This document shows, in pieces, positions 1 through 6,336 of a DNA stretch of 6,737 bases (the first letter of the stretch is position 1; every line of letters starts with the position of its first letter). Both the position numbers and the translations under genes were made by a program. This DNA is from JAIPGX01 sp041650475 (lineage in GTDB: Bacteria; Babelota; Babeliae; Babelales; UASB340): positions 1-6,737 of the forward strand of contig JBAZLD010000030.1 of NCBI GenBank assembly GCA_041650475.1. Direction: 5' to 3'. The notes beneath the pieces were generated by a model that saw nothing but the letters and a program-made list of their open reading frames with translations, made no database searches and had not been told where the DNA came from.

Positions 1-1121
1 AGGCCTGGACGGCCCGATGACCGTAGCTCCCTGCGTTTTTCTTTAATCATATTTGTCCTGCGCAGGATTTCCTGCTTTGGGACTTTGTGATCCAGGTAAG
101 CGGCCCGGGTACCCGGCTTGTCCAAATAACAGAAATAGATCGCTTCGTCAAAGACGTCCAGGACGCGGAAAGACTCAAAAAGTTCATTTCGGGTCTCCCC
201 GGGAAAGCCGTAGATGATATGGGTCGATAGATGGATGCCGGGATTAAGCCGTTTAATTTCTCCGGCAATCTCTAAGACGCGTGCGACATCGTAATGCCTG
301 TTCATTCGTTTAAGGATCCGCCGGGAACACGACTGCAAAGGGATGCAAATTTCGCAAACATGATCGCGGATGAACCCTTTGGGGAGTTCAGGATACAGGG
401 TTACCAGGCGGCGGGGTTCCAAAAAATTGATGGCCAATTTGAAATCTCTGTTTCTGAATTTACGCAAAAGGTCCAGTAATTTTGCCAGGTCCGTGTGACG
501 GTCGACCCCATAGCTGCCGCAATCATCGGCCAAAAGAACGATTCTTTTGAAACCGGCTTTAGTACCCTGGTGAAGCTCGGAGATGATTTTTGCCGCAGGC
601 TTGCTCGTGACGTGTTTGTGGATCATTTTATAATCACAGTAACTGCAGTTATTCACGCATCCTTCGCAGATGTGAATGTAGTAGTCTTCTTTGGCGGCCC
701 TTTCCGGGTGCAGCCTTCCTTGCGCGAAAAGTTTCTTGTTCAGACAATTGGTCTTGATCTCGCCGATAGGGATCCCGGGTTTAAAAATGTCATTAAACGC
801 ACGGCTATCTTCGGCGGCGATGATCGTGGTCCCCGGAAACATATCTCCCAGGGTGCGGCAGGTCGAAGCCAGACAGCCGCAGAGGATGATCCTTGATTTC
901 GTCTTATAGCGCTGGTAATAGTGCCGGATCATCCTGATTGTGCGGTTTTCCTTGATACGGTCGAAACCGCACGTGGTGATAACGATGACATTTGCCCTTG
1001 ACGGGCGGCGGACAAGATGAAACCGGTTATTTTTAAAGAAATAATACAGATGGGTCGTATCGTAAAGATTGCGGGTACAGTCGATATAGGTCGAACAGAG
1101 GAATATCTTTGGAGGCAACAT
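1..1121 (-). CDS. MiaB/RimO-like radical SAM methylthiotransferase-family protein (3' end cut by the window edge)
   Basis: 373 codons are visible before the left edge. Residues 1-130 resemble the N-terminal methylthiotransferase (UPF0004) domain, with C15 (C-x2-N-x2-D), C51 (VITTCGF) and C83 (GCLAS) matching the three cysteines that hold the auxiliary 4Fe-4S cluster. The radical SAM motif C155-x3-C159-x2-C162 follows in an ICEGC context. Further family motifs are YG near 204, PLQSCSRRILKRMNR from 261 and GFPGET at 305. Family members attach methylthio groups to tRNA (MiaB, MtaB) or ribosomal protein S12 (RimO). Which substrate applies here cannot be told. Oddities: QSG is QSC, and the Asp usually before the GFPGET strand is His (STHIIYGFPGET). 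A C-terminal TRAM domain, if present, lies outside the window. The ATG at 1121 is the first plausible start after the in-frame malQ stop, 33 bp away. No good Shine-Dalgarno sequence precedes it, so co-transcription with malQ is likely. The family call is firm and the subfamily open. Confidence 0.88.
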   Translation of the reverse strand, partial: MLPPKIFLCSTYIDCTRNLYDTTHLYYFFKNNRFHLVRRPSRANVIVITTCGFDRIKENRTIRMIRHYYQRYKTKSRIILCGCLASTCRTLGDMFPGTTIIAAEDSRAFNDIFKPGIPIGEIKTNCLNKKLFAQGRLHPERAAKEDYYIHICEGCVNNCSYCDYKMIHKHVTSKPAAKIISELHQGTKAGFKRIVLLADDCGSYGVDRHTDLAKLLDLLRKFRNRDFKLAINFLEPRRLVTLYPELPKGFIRDHVCEICIPLQSCSRRILKRMNRHYDVARVLEIAGEIKRLNPGIHLSTHIIYGFPGETRNELFESFRVLDVFDEAIYFCYLDKPGTRAAYLDHKVPKQEILRRTNMIKEKRRELRSSGRPG

Positions 1122-1154
1122 TGTTTTTATAAGAGATGAAGAAGGGCGTTCCTT

Positions 1155-2987
1155 TTAGATGCGGCCGCACTGTCCGTTGATCGTTTTGAGCATCGGGTTG
1201 CCCGGAGATGCCAGCAGTTCTTCTAAGCTTAGCAGCAATGCCAGCGTCCAGTTTTTTTCAGATAAGGTCCCGGGGAAATTGATCCGGTTTTCCCATGGGT
1301 CTGCGTCCCGGGGGCGGTCCAAATCCAGATAATCCTGGATGAGCTGGATGCTGAAGATGCAGGAGCTTTCCTGGATTTTTGCCAGGGCATTCTTGTTCAA
1401 AGCGGCGGAGAGGTTTTCCGGCGCGTCCTGCCGTATTCCCAGAAAATCCAGGAATTGTTTTTGCTCATGGAACGATCCCCGATACATGTCCAGGAGGGCC
1501 CAGGCTTCCGACGCTGAAAGCCCAAGGGCGGACAGGAGTTTTTCTTCGGTGTCGATCTGGCGCTTCCAGCGGAGGCGTCCATATCGGGACGCCTCGACAT
1601 CGAATAACCGGGTTCTGACCTGTTCAAATGGGATGTGTTTTTTTTCGCAGTTCCTGCGGAAGAGCCCTTCATCGACCGTGCCGCATTCGAACTCCCACCA
1701 GGCGCGGAGGTTGCTCATATCATGGGTAGAGATGGTCGAAAGAGCGCACTTCCTGTAGGCCTGAGGAGATTTGAAGGCGTAGGTCTTACCCCAATCACGC
1801 ATCCACCGCTGGATATCGATACCGGGGATTCCCAGTTCATTCAAGACGCGAAAACAGCAATCTGGAACGGTCCCCAGGTCTTCGGCGCATGCCAACATGT
1901 CGGAATGGCGCATCATCAGCGACAGGAGATTGCGTCCGTGCGCCTCCCAGGATTTTTCATCGGCAGGATCGAAAGCCCCGTTAAGGCCCCCGTTCTCGGG
2001 AGGTTCGCTGATCGGTATGGTCCAGACGCGGAAAATTCCGACGACGTGATCGATGCGGTAGAGATCGTAAAAATTCTGTGCGAAGCTGAGTTTTTCGATC
2101 ACATAATCATAACGGCGGTGTGCGATATGTTCCCAGTTAAACGGCGGCATCCCCCAGCGTTGGCCTTTGGAATACAAAAGGTCCGGTGGAGCTCCGGAAG
2201 AAAAAGCGAGCTTAAAACAATCCTGGTGCGACCAGACATCGGCGGAGTCCCGCGAGACAAGGAACGGGATATCTCCCATCAAAAGGACATTGTTGTCACG
2301 GGCATAGTCTTTGATTTTTTTGAATTGCTCGAACAACTGCCATTGGAGCCACTTATGAAAAAGAATGTTCTCATGGTAGGTCTCGCGAAATCCGTCGAGA
2401 GTGTCCTCGTCGCAATTCTTGAGGTCTTCGCTCCACCCTTCCCAGCTCATCTCGTTATTTTTTTCTTTTATGACCTTATAGAGTGTATAATCATCCAGCC
2501 AGAAAACGCTCTTCTTGACAAAGACATCGAAGGCTTCGGGCAGCCTGTCGGCAGGCATCGATGTAAAGATCTTCCAGAGGAGCGCCAGTTTCTCCGCTTT
2601 GACGCCGTAATCAACCCGCCCTTTCCCCGTAGGGAAACGCTGTTTCATCTGGAGCAATTGCGGCAGGAAGGGTTTAACATCGGCGTGTTGAAGCTTCTCT
2701 AAGCAGAGATAAACGGGGTCCAGGGCAAACATGCTTTGCGCGTCATAAGGCCTGAAGCAGAAGCCCGTGTCGTTCATGGGCAAGAGCTGGATGATGCTTA
2801 AACCCGTTTGAGAACACCAGTCCACCAGGAGTTTTAAATCCGGCAATTCTCCGATCCCGCAGCTGGTGCGGGAATAGACGGAAAAGAGCGGGACGACGAC
2901 GCCTGCCCTGCGTTTTGTCCCTATGCGCTTCCATTGGGGACCGGCCAGAGTTGACGTTAGAAAATGATAGTCGGGTTCTTGAGACAT
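1155..2987 (-). CDS. malQ: 4-alpha-glucanotransferase (amylomaltase, GH77)
   Basis: This is a cytoplasmic enzyme that cleaves alpha-1,4-glucans and transfers the glucan to another maltodextrin or glucose, in maltodextrin and glycogen metabolism. It has 610 residues from the ATG at 2987. GH77 motifs run in order: SRTSCGIGELPD near 39-50; GDIPFLV at 238 with SADVW; GAPPDLLYSKGQRWG near 265-279; RIDHVVG with nucleophile D313; CAEDLG with acid/base E369; STHDM with the third acid D423; and the C-terminal QDYLDL and RINFPGT-NW. All three catalytic acids are present. No signal peptide or extra binding domain is seen. At 610 residues it lies between Thermus-type (about 500) and E. coli-type (about 690) enzymes. 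The segment between D423 and QDYLDL is long and helical. An in-frame TTG at 3005 would add six residues, but the ATG is preferred; neither has a clear Shine-Dalgarno sequence. The gene sits just after the gap terminator and 33 bp before the radical SAM gene. Confidence 0.96.
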   Translation of the reverse strand: MSQEPDYHFLTSTLAGPQWKRIGTKRRAGVVVPLFSVYSRTSCGIGELPDLKLLVDWCSQTGLSIIQLLPMNDTGFCFRPYDAQSMFALDPVYLCLEKLQHADVKPFLPQLLQMKQRFPTGKGRVDYGVKAEKLALLWKIFTSMPADRLPEAFDVFVKKSVFWLDDYTLYKVIKEKNNEMSWEGWSEDLKNCDEDTLDGFRETYHENILFHKWLQWQLFEQFKKIKDYARDNNVLLMGDIPFLVSRDSADVWSHQDCFKLAFSSGAPPDLLYSKGQRWGMPPFNWEHIAHRRYDYVIEKLSFAQNFYDLYRIDHVVGIFRVWTIPISEPPENGGLNGAFDPADEKSWEAHGRNLLSLMMRHSDMLACAEDLGTVPDCCFRVLNELGIPGIDIQRWMRDWGKTYAFKSPQAYRKCALSTISTHDMSNLRAWWEFECGTVDEGLFRRNCEKKHIPFEQVRTRLFDVEASRYGRLRWKRQIDTEEKLLSALGLSASEAWALLDMYRGSFHEQKQFLDFLGIRQDAPENLSAALNKNALAKIQESSCIFSIQLIQDYLDLDRPRDADPWENRINFPGTLSEKNWTLALLLSLEELLASPGNPMLKTINGQCGRI

Positions 2988-3007
2988 AAACGTTGTAGGG
3001 ATCAAAC

Positions 3008-3044
3008 CAAAAGGGCACCTGAAGAAAAACCAAGTGCCCCTTTG
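3008..3044 (-). terminator. Rho-independent terminator after gap
   Basis: Read on the minus strand, CAAAGGGGCAC pairs with GTGCCCTTTTG. This gives an 11-bp stem with one G-U wobble around a 15-base loop (3019-3033), and the 3' arm itself ends in TTTT. The wobble forms only in minus-strand RNA; in plus-strand RNA it would be an A-C mismatch, which supports termination in the gap direction. It starts 29 bp after the gap stop and ends about 20 bp before the malQ ATG. It therefore separates gap from malQ, or makes malQ depend on read-through. The T-tract is short (four), so termination may be partial. Confidence 0.72.
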
Positions 3045-3072
3045 TTTAACGGTTCCCTGTGGTCATAGAAGG

Positions 3073-4086
3073 TTATATGCCTTTTTTGACGATATACTCG
3101 CAAAGATCGACGATACGGCAGCTATAGCCCCATTCGTTGTCATACCAGGCGAGGACCTTGACGAGATTGCCGACGACTTTTGTTGATTCGGCATCAATGA
3201 CGGAAGACGTGCTGTTCCCGCGGAAATCAATGGACACAAGCGGTTCCCTGGACACGGCCAGGATGCCTTTGAGGCGCGGTGTCTGGGACGCTTTTTCGAG
3301 GACGGCAACGACCTCTTCGACGGTCGTCGTCTTCTCGACCTCAACCGTTAAATCCACGAGGGAAACATCCGGCGTCGGAACGCGGACGGCCAGTCCATCC
3401 ATTTTTCCCTTGAGTTCCGGGATGACGAGGCCGATCGCTTTTGCCGCTCCCGTGGACGTCGGGATCATGGATTGCCCCGCCGCTCTGGCACGGCGCAGGT
3501 CCTTATGAGGAAAATCAAGGATCACCTGGTCGTTCGTATAGGCGTGGATCGTTGTCATGATGCCATGCTTGATCCCGAAATTATCCAAAAGGACTTTGGC
3601 CAGAGGCGCCAGCCCGTTGGTCGTGCATGACGCATTGGAAACGATGTTGTGTTTTTTGGGATCGTATTTATCTTCGTTGACGCCCATGACAAACGTGCCG
3701 TCTTCGTTCTTTGCAGGCGCCGAGATGATGACTTTTTTGGCGCCGGCCGTGATATGCGCCTTGGCCTTTTCGGCATCGGTGAACCGCCCCGTTGATTCGA
3801 TGACGATTTCGACGCCGGCGTCTTTCCATGGAATAAGCGCCGGGTCCTTTTGCGAAAAGACCTTGATCTCTTTGCCGTTGACGACGATCGCGCTTTCTTT
3901 GGCCGACACGGTGCCTTTGAACCGGCCGAAGGTCGAGTCATATTTAAGAAGATGCGCGAGTGTTTTTGCGTCCGTGAGATCGTTTAAGGCGACGATATCG
4001 ATATTCTGAGCGCCTTCCTCCAGCGCGGCCCGGAAGACCAAGCGTCCGATCCTTCCAAATCCGTTAATCCCGACTTTGACTGCCAT
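3073..4086 (-). CDS. gap: Glyceraldehyde-3-phosphate dehydrogenase, type I, NAD-type
   Basis: This cytosolic glycolytic enzyme oxidises glyceraldehyde-3-phosphate with phosphate to 1,3-bisphosphoglycerate, reducing NAD. Its 337 residues match the usual full length. The Rossmann start GINGFGRIGR is at 7-16, with ALNDLTD (D36) at the end of the second strand as in NAD-preferring enzymes. The catalytic block SNASCTTN gives nucleophile C154, and H181 is in TTIHAYTNDQ. DFPHKDLRRARAA, IPTSTGAAKA and the C-terminal WYDNEWGYS at 314-322 are all present. No key residue is missing. The ATG at 4086 is well supported by a strong Shine-Dalgarno sequence (4093-4099). Upstream, a palindromic spacer separates it from the GalT-like pair. 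Downstream, a terminator hairpin follows. I saw no convincing promoter, so it is either co-transcribed with the galT pair or driven from within the spacer. The family call is certain; the glycolytic rather than gluconeogenic direction is inferred from NAD-type residues. Confidence 0.98.
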   Translation of the reverse strand: MAVKVGINGFGRIGRLVFRAALEEGAQNIDIVALNDLTDAKTLAHLLKYDSTFGRFKGTVSAKESAIVVNGKEIKVFSQKDPALIPWKDAGVEIVIESTGRFTDAEKAKAHITAGAKKVIISAPAKNEDGTFVMGVNEDKYDPKKHNIVSNASCTTNGLAPLAKVLLDNFGIKHGIMTTIHAYTNDQVILDFPHKDLRRARAAGQSMIPTSTGAAKAIGLVIPELKGKMDGLAVRVPTPDVSLVDLTVEVEKTTTVEEVVAVLEKASQTPRLKGILAVSREPLVSIDFRGNSTSSVIDAESTKVVGNLVKVLAWYDNEWGYSCRIVDLCEYIVKKGI

Positions 4087-4092
4087 GATGTT

Positions 4093-4099
4093 CCTCCTT
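4093..4099 (-). promoter_or_regulatory. Strong ribosome binding site of gap
   Basis: The minus strand reads AAGGAGG, then six bases, then the gap ATG. This is the only near-perfect Shine-Dalgarno sequence in the window. malQ, the radical SAM gene and the upstream galT-like gene have none that is clear. It supports the 4086 start and suggests high translation of gap. Confidence 0.85.
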
Positions 4100-4112
4100 T
4101 TGATTAATATCC

Positions 4113-4222
4113 AATTCCGAATGTCAAATGCCTCATGAATATCGAATGACTAAATGCCGAAAATATTTTTCCATTCGTCATTCAGTTATTAGGATTTCTT
4201 TCGTCATTTGGATTTTGGAATT
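4113..4222. repeat. Imperfect palindromic intergenic element (MITE- or REP-like) between galT and gap
   Basis: The outer arms 4113-4130 and 4205-4222 are inverted copies matching at 14 of 18 positions (AATTCC-x6-CAAATG core). Inside, 4144-4183 folds as a hairpin: GAATGAC with GTCATTC (7 bp), AATG with CATT (4 bp), then GAAAA with TTTTC (5 bp) around a 3-base loop. Short direct words recur: CGTCATT at 4176 and 4202, and TTTGGAATT twice near 4221. The element fills most of the spacer between the galT stop and the gap ribosome site. It is far more AT-rich than the genes. It holds no ORF and no GC-rich terminator stem. It may be a small mobile palindrome, a decayed repeat or an mRNA processing site. 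The structure is seen directly; the class is inferred. Confidence 0.6.
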
Positions 4223-4231
4223 TGGAATTGC

Positions 4232-5233
4232 TTATATCTTTACGTCCCTGAGGTATTTAATCGCGACTTCCGGCGGCGTGGATACCGAATAAAACCCTGT
4301 TCCCCACTCGAAGCCCGCAATACGGCTCAAACGCGGCATGATTTCCATGTGCCAGTGATATCCTTGACGCTCTTCTCCGTCTATGGGAGAGGTGTGGATG
4401 ATAAAATTATAGGGCGGATCGCCGAGGACGGTTTTCATCCTGGTCAAAACGTCTTTAAGGATCCAGGACAGGCTAGCGAGGCTGTTTTCCGAGCTCTCGT
4501 GAAAGAAAGCCTGATGCTCTTTGGGCATGACCCACATCTCGAACGGGAAGCGGGACGCAAAAGGACAAAAAACGATGAACTGGTCGTTTTGCGTCACGAT
4601 CCTTTCTTTTTCATCGATCTCCTGGCGGATCATATCGCAAAAGATGCAGCGTTCGCGGAAGTCGAAATACTCTCCCGACCCCGTCAGCTCCTCGATCACA
4701 TTTTTGGGGATCATGGGCAGCGCGATCAGCTGGCTGTGGTTATGGTCCAGCGTCGCGCCGGCACCACTGCCGTAATTTTTAAAGATCATGATGTACTTGA
4801 ACCGTTTGTCCTTTTGCAGGTCGAGGGAGCGCTGACAGTACATCCTGAGGACATTCTGGATCTCGCCGAGCTCAAGGTCGGGAAGGTCCTTTTCGTGATA
4901 AGGGGTCTCGATAATGACTTCATGGGCGCCGATGCCGTTGGAAAGATCAAATATCCCCATACCCCGTTTATCGAGGCTGCCTTCTATCTGCAGGGCGGGA
5001 AATTTATTCGGCACCACGCGGACCTGCCAGCCCGCCGTGTTGGGTTGTGTCTTCGTGTTGCGGAATGCCTGGATTTCAGGCGGGGTCATATACTCGTTGC
5101 CGTAGCAAAACGGGCAGTTGGCCGTATCTTCGTAATGATGCGGCGGGATATGCAGGTCCTTGGGCGTCATGGGTTCGTCTGTCTCCATGATGACCCAGCG
5201 TCCCACAATGGCGTCGCGTCTGAGTTCTGTCAC
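4232..5233 (-). CDS. galT: GalT-family UDP-hexose-1-phosphate uridylyltransferase, His-Asn-His copy
   Basis: Family members move UMP between glucose-1-phosphate and galactose-1-phosphate (Leloir pathway); related enzymes act on other sugar nucleotides. It has 333 residues and two HIT-fold halves. Zinc-type residues C40 and C43 (CPFC), H104 (GAHEVIIETP) and H164 are present. The active site H164-N165-H166-S-Q168 keeps the nucleophilic His and the Gln, but Asn replaces the usual Pro. The second half has CIFC at 196-199, FASRFPFE, HWH at 293-295 and GFEWGTG from 307. The start is GTG at 5233, overlapping the upstream paralogue's TGA by 4 bp (GTGA), with AGAGAGG seven bases upstream. Translation is therefore probably coupled. 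By hand count it matches the paralogue at 62 of 119 positions over residues 164-282. The enzyme family is clear. Galactose as the true substrate is inferred, since no galK or galE is in view, and ADP-glucose or other hexose phosphates are possible. Confidence 0.9.
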   Translation of the reverse strand: MTELRRDAIVGRWVIMETDEPMTPKDLHIPPHHYEDTANCPFCYGNEYMTPPEIQAFRNTKTQPNTAGWQVRVVPNKFPALQIEGSLDKRGMGIFDLSNGIGAHEVIIETPYHEKDLPDLELGEIQNVLRMYCQRSLDLQKDKRFKYIMIFKNYGSGAGATLDHNHSQLIALPMIPKNVIEELTGSGEYFDFRERCIFCDMIRQEIDEKERIVTQNDQFIVFCPFASRFPFEMWVMPKEHQAFFHESSENSLASLSWILKDVLTRMKTVLGDPPYNFIIHTSPIDGEERQGYHWHMEIMPRLSRIAGFEWGTGFYSVSTPPEVAIKYLRDVKI

Positions 5234-6258
5234 GCTTCAACCTCTCTTAAGTATTGTGCTGCGTCTTCGGGGGTGATCGGGCAGATATAAAAACCTGTCC
5301 CCCATTCAAAACCCGCCGGACTCGTCAAGCGCGGGATGATTTCGATATGCCAGTGATAGTCGTCTTCGATGGTTTTCCAGTAGCCGGCTTTTGATTTCGT
5401 CCTGCGAAACGGGGCCGTATGAAGCACCATATTGTATGCCGGGTCATCCAGGGCGACCTTAAGCTTGGTTAAAACTTTTTTTAAGACTTTCCCGAGATAA
5501 AGGCGTTTTTCGACGCTCATGCCGGAAAAATCACAGTTATGTTCTTTGGGAAGGATCCAGATTTCAAAAGGGAAACGCGAGGCAAAGGCTGTCACCGCGA
5601 GAAAACCGTCGAAGTCGAGAACGACGCGGCTTTTCGTATCTATCTCCTGGCGGACCAGATCGCAGAAGACGCAGCGATCATGGTAGTCATAATATTTTTT
5701 TGCACCGGTCAGCTCTTCTTTGACGCGTTTGGGGGTCACGGGCGTTGCGATTAACTGGCTGCGGGAGTGATGGATACGTCCGGCGCCGGCGGCCGTCCCG
5801 TAATTTTTAAAGACAAGGACGTACTTAAAGCGCTCGTCTCTTCCGAGGTCCACAAAGCGGTCGATCCAGCAGGTGACTGTTTTTGCGATCTGGGTCTCAT
5901 CCAAGTCTGCGATATTTCCGACGTGCTTGGGGGTTTCTATGATCATCTCGTGGGCCCCTGTTCCGCTCATGACGTCATAGAGCCCGCGGCCGTGCCTGTT
6001 CAAGTCTCCTTCGACCTTCAAAAAAGGCCTCTTGCTGGGGACGACGCGGGTATCCCAGCCGGGTTCATCCGGCTTGGTCCCTTCTTTGCGGATGGCGAAT
6101 ATCTCGCGGGGTGTCTGGTTTTCCCTGCCTTCGCAAAAGGGGCAATCTTCATCTGCGGAAGGATGGGCAGGCGTTTTAAACCCTTTGGGCCTTCGGGAAC
6201 GCTCGACAGCGATAATAACCCATCTTCCGATAATAGGATCTTTTCTGAGTTCAGGCAT
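5230..6258 (-). CDS. GalT-family paralogue with His-Ser-Arg in place of the catalytic His-x-His
   Basis: This 342-residue protein is about half identical to its downstream neighbour and collinear with it. The zinc-type residues are kept: C39, C42 (CPFC), H103 (GAHEMIIETP) and H164. The active-site stretch is H163-H164-S165-R166-S167-Q168. Anchored on SQLIA, Arg166 falls where GalT has the histidine that carries UMP (E. coli H166). The codon is CGC, one transition from CAC. There is one extra residue between NYG and this site, so the alignment carries some ambiguity. CVFC (196-199), FASRFPFE, HWH (302-304) and GFEWGTG (from 316) are intact. It has about nine residues more than the neighbour before HWH (YWKTIEDD). 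The frame is clean and well conserved, so it is not an obvious pseudogene. It could be a non-catalytic partner of the downstream copy, an enzyme with another chemistry, or an unusual but active GalT. The ATG at 6258 has no Shine-Dalgarno sequence and may be leaderless. Confidence 0.88.
   Translation of the reverse strand: MPELRKDPIIGRWVIIAVERSRRPKGFKTPAHPSADEDCPFCEGRENQTPREIFAIRKEGTKPDEPGWDTRVVPSKRPFLKVEGDLNRHGRGLYDVMSGTGAHEMIIETPKHVGNIADLDETQIAKTVTCWIDRFVDLGRDERFKYVLVFKNYGTAAGAGRIHHSRSQLIATPVTPKRVKEELTGAKKYYDYHDRCVFCDLVRQEIDTKSRVVLDFDGFLAVTAFASRFPFEIWILPKEHNCDFSGMSVEKRLYLGKVLKKVLTKLKVALDDPAYNMVLHTAPFRRTKSKAGYWKTIEDDYHWHIEIIPRLTSPAGFEWGTGFYICPITPEDAAQYLREVEA
5241..5247 (-). promoter_or_regulatory. 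Ribosome binding site for the downstream galT copy, inside the upstream gene
   Basis: AGAGAGG on the minus strand lies seven bases before the GTG at 5233, within the last codons of the upstream galT-like gene. With the 4-bp GTGA overlap at 5230-5233, it explains the choice of a GTG start and points to translational coupling of the two paralogues. Confidence 0.7.
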
Positions 6259-6267
6259 AACTGTAGA

Positions 6268-6295
6268 ATTTTAGCACAAACTCCGGAACTTGCAA
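6268..6295 (-). promoter_or_regulatory. Sigma70-type promoter for the galT pair, probably giving a leaderless mRNA
   Basis: The minus strand has TTGCAA (6290-6295), a 16-bp spacer and TAAAAT (6268-6273) with a TG two bases upstream (extended -10). Initiation six to seven bases past the -10 would fall near 6261-6262, only three or four bases before the ATG at 6258. Initiation at the A of the ATG is also possible. No Shine-Dalgarno sequence could fit in such a leader. An alternative -35, TTGACT (6295-6300), has a 21-bp spacer and is less likely. The motif is seen; activity is inferred. Confidence 0.6.
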
Positions 6296-6298
6296 GTC

Positions 6299-6323
6299 AA
6301 AAACCCGTCCTCGCGGCCTCGGG
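6299..6323 (-). terminator. Weak possible terminator after fmt
   Basis: The minus strand reads CCCG, a 12-base loop, CGGG, then TTTTT. The stem is only 4 bp, so termination would be weak. A nearby 10-base palindrome, CGGGATCCCG (6320-6329), could compete for the same bases. The T-tract runs straight into the galT promoter region, which fits a transcription-unit boundary here. Low confidence. Confidence 0.3.
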
Positions 6324-6336
6324 ATCCCGTTTGATC

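Noticed and set aside
495..896. Plus-strand open frame opposite the radical SAM gene
   Set aside because: The minus strand here carries the cluster cysteines and the GCLAS motif of the methylthiotransferase family, so this frame is a shadow.
1635..2702. Plus-strand open frame of 355 codons opposite malQ
   Set aside because: It is fully antisense to a motif-complete GH77 gene and has no family motif or ribosome site of its own.
3003..3005. In-frame TTG as the malQ start
   Set aside because: It adds only six residues, lies at the edge of the terminator T-tract and has no better ribosome site than the ATG at 2987. It remains possible but less likely.
4102..4128. TTGACA plus a TATTAA-like box as a gap promoter on the minus strand
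   Set aside because: The boxes are only about 12 bp apart and the second one almost touches the ribosome site, so the geometry does not suit a sigma70 promoter.
4208..5290. Long plus-strand open frame of 360 codons opposite the downstream galT copy
   Set aside because: It lies antisense to a clear GalT gene, shows no recognisable family motif, and starts inside the AT-rich palindrome. It reads as a codon-bias shadow.
6320..6329. Perfect 10-base palindrome CGGGATCCCG as an operator
   Set aside because: It is short, single, and contains a common restriction-site core. It lies upstream of the -35 with no second half-site, so chance is a sufficient explanation.
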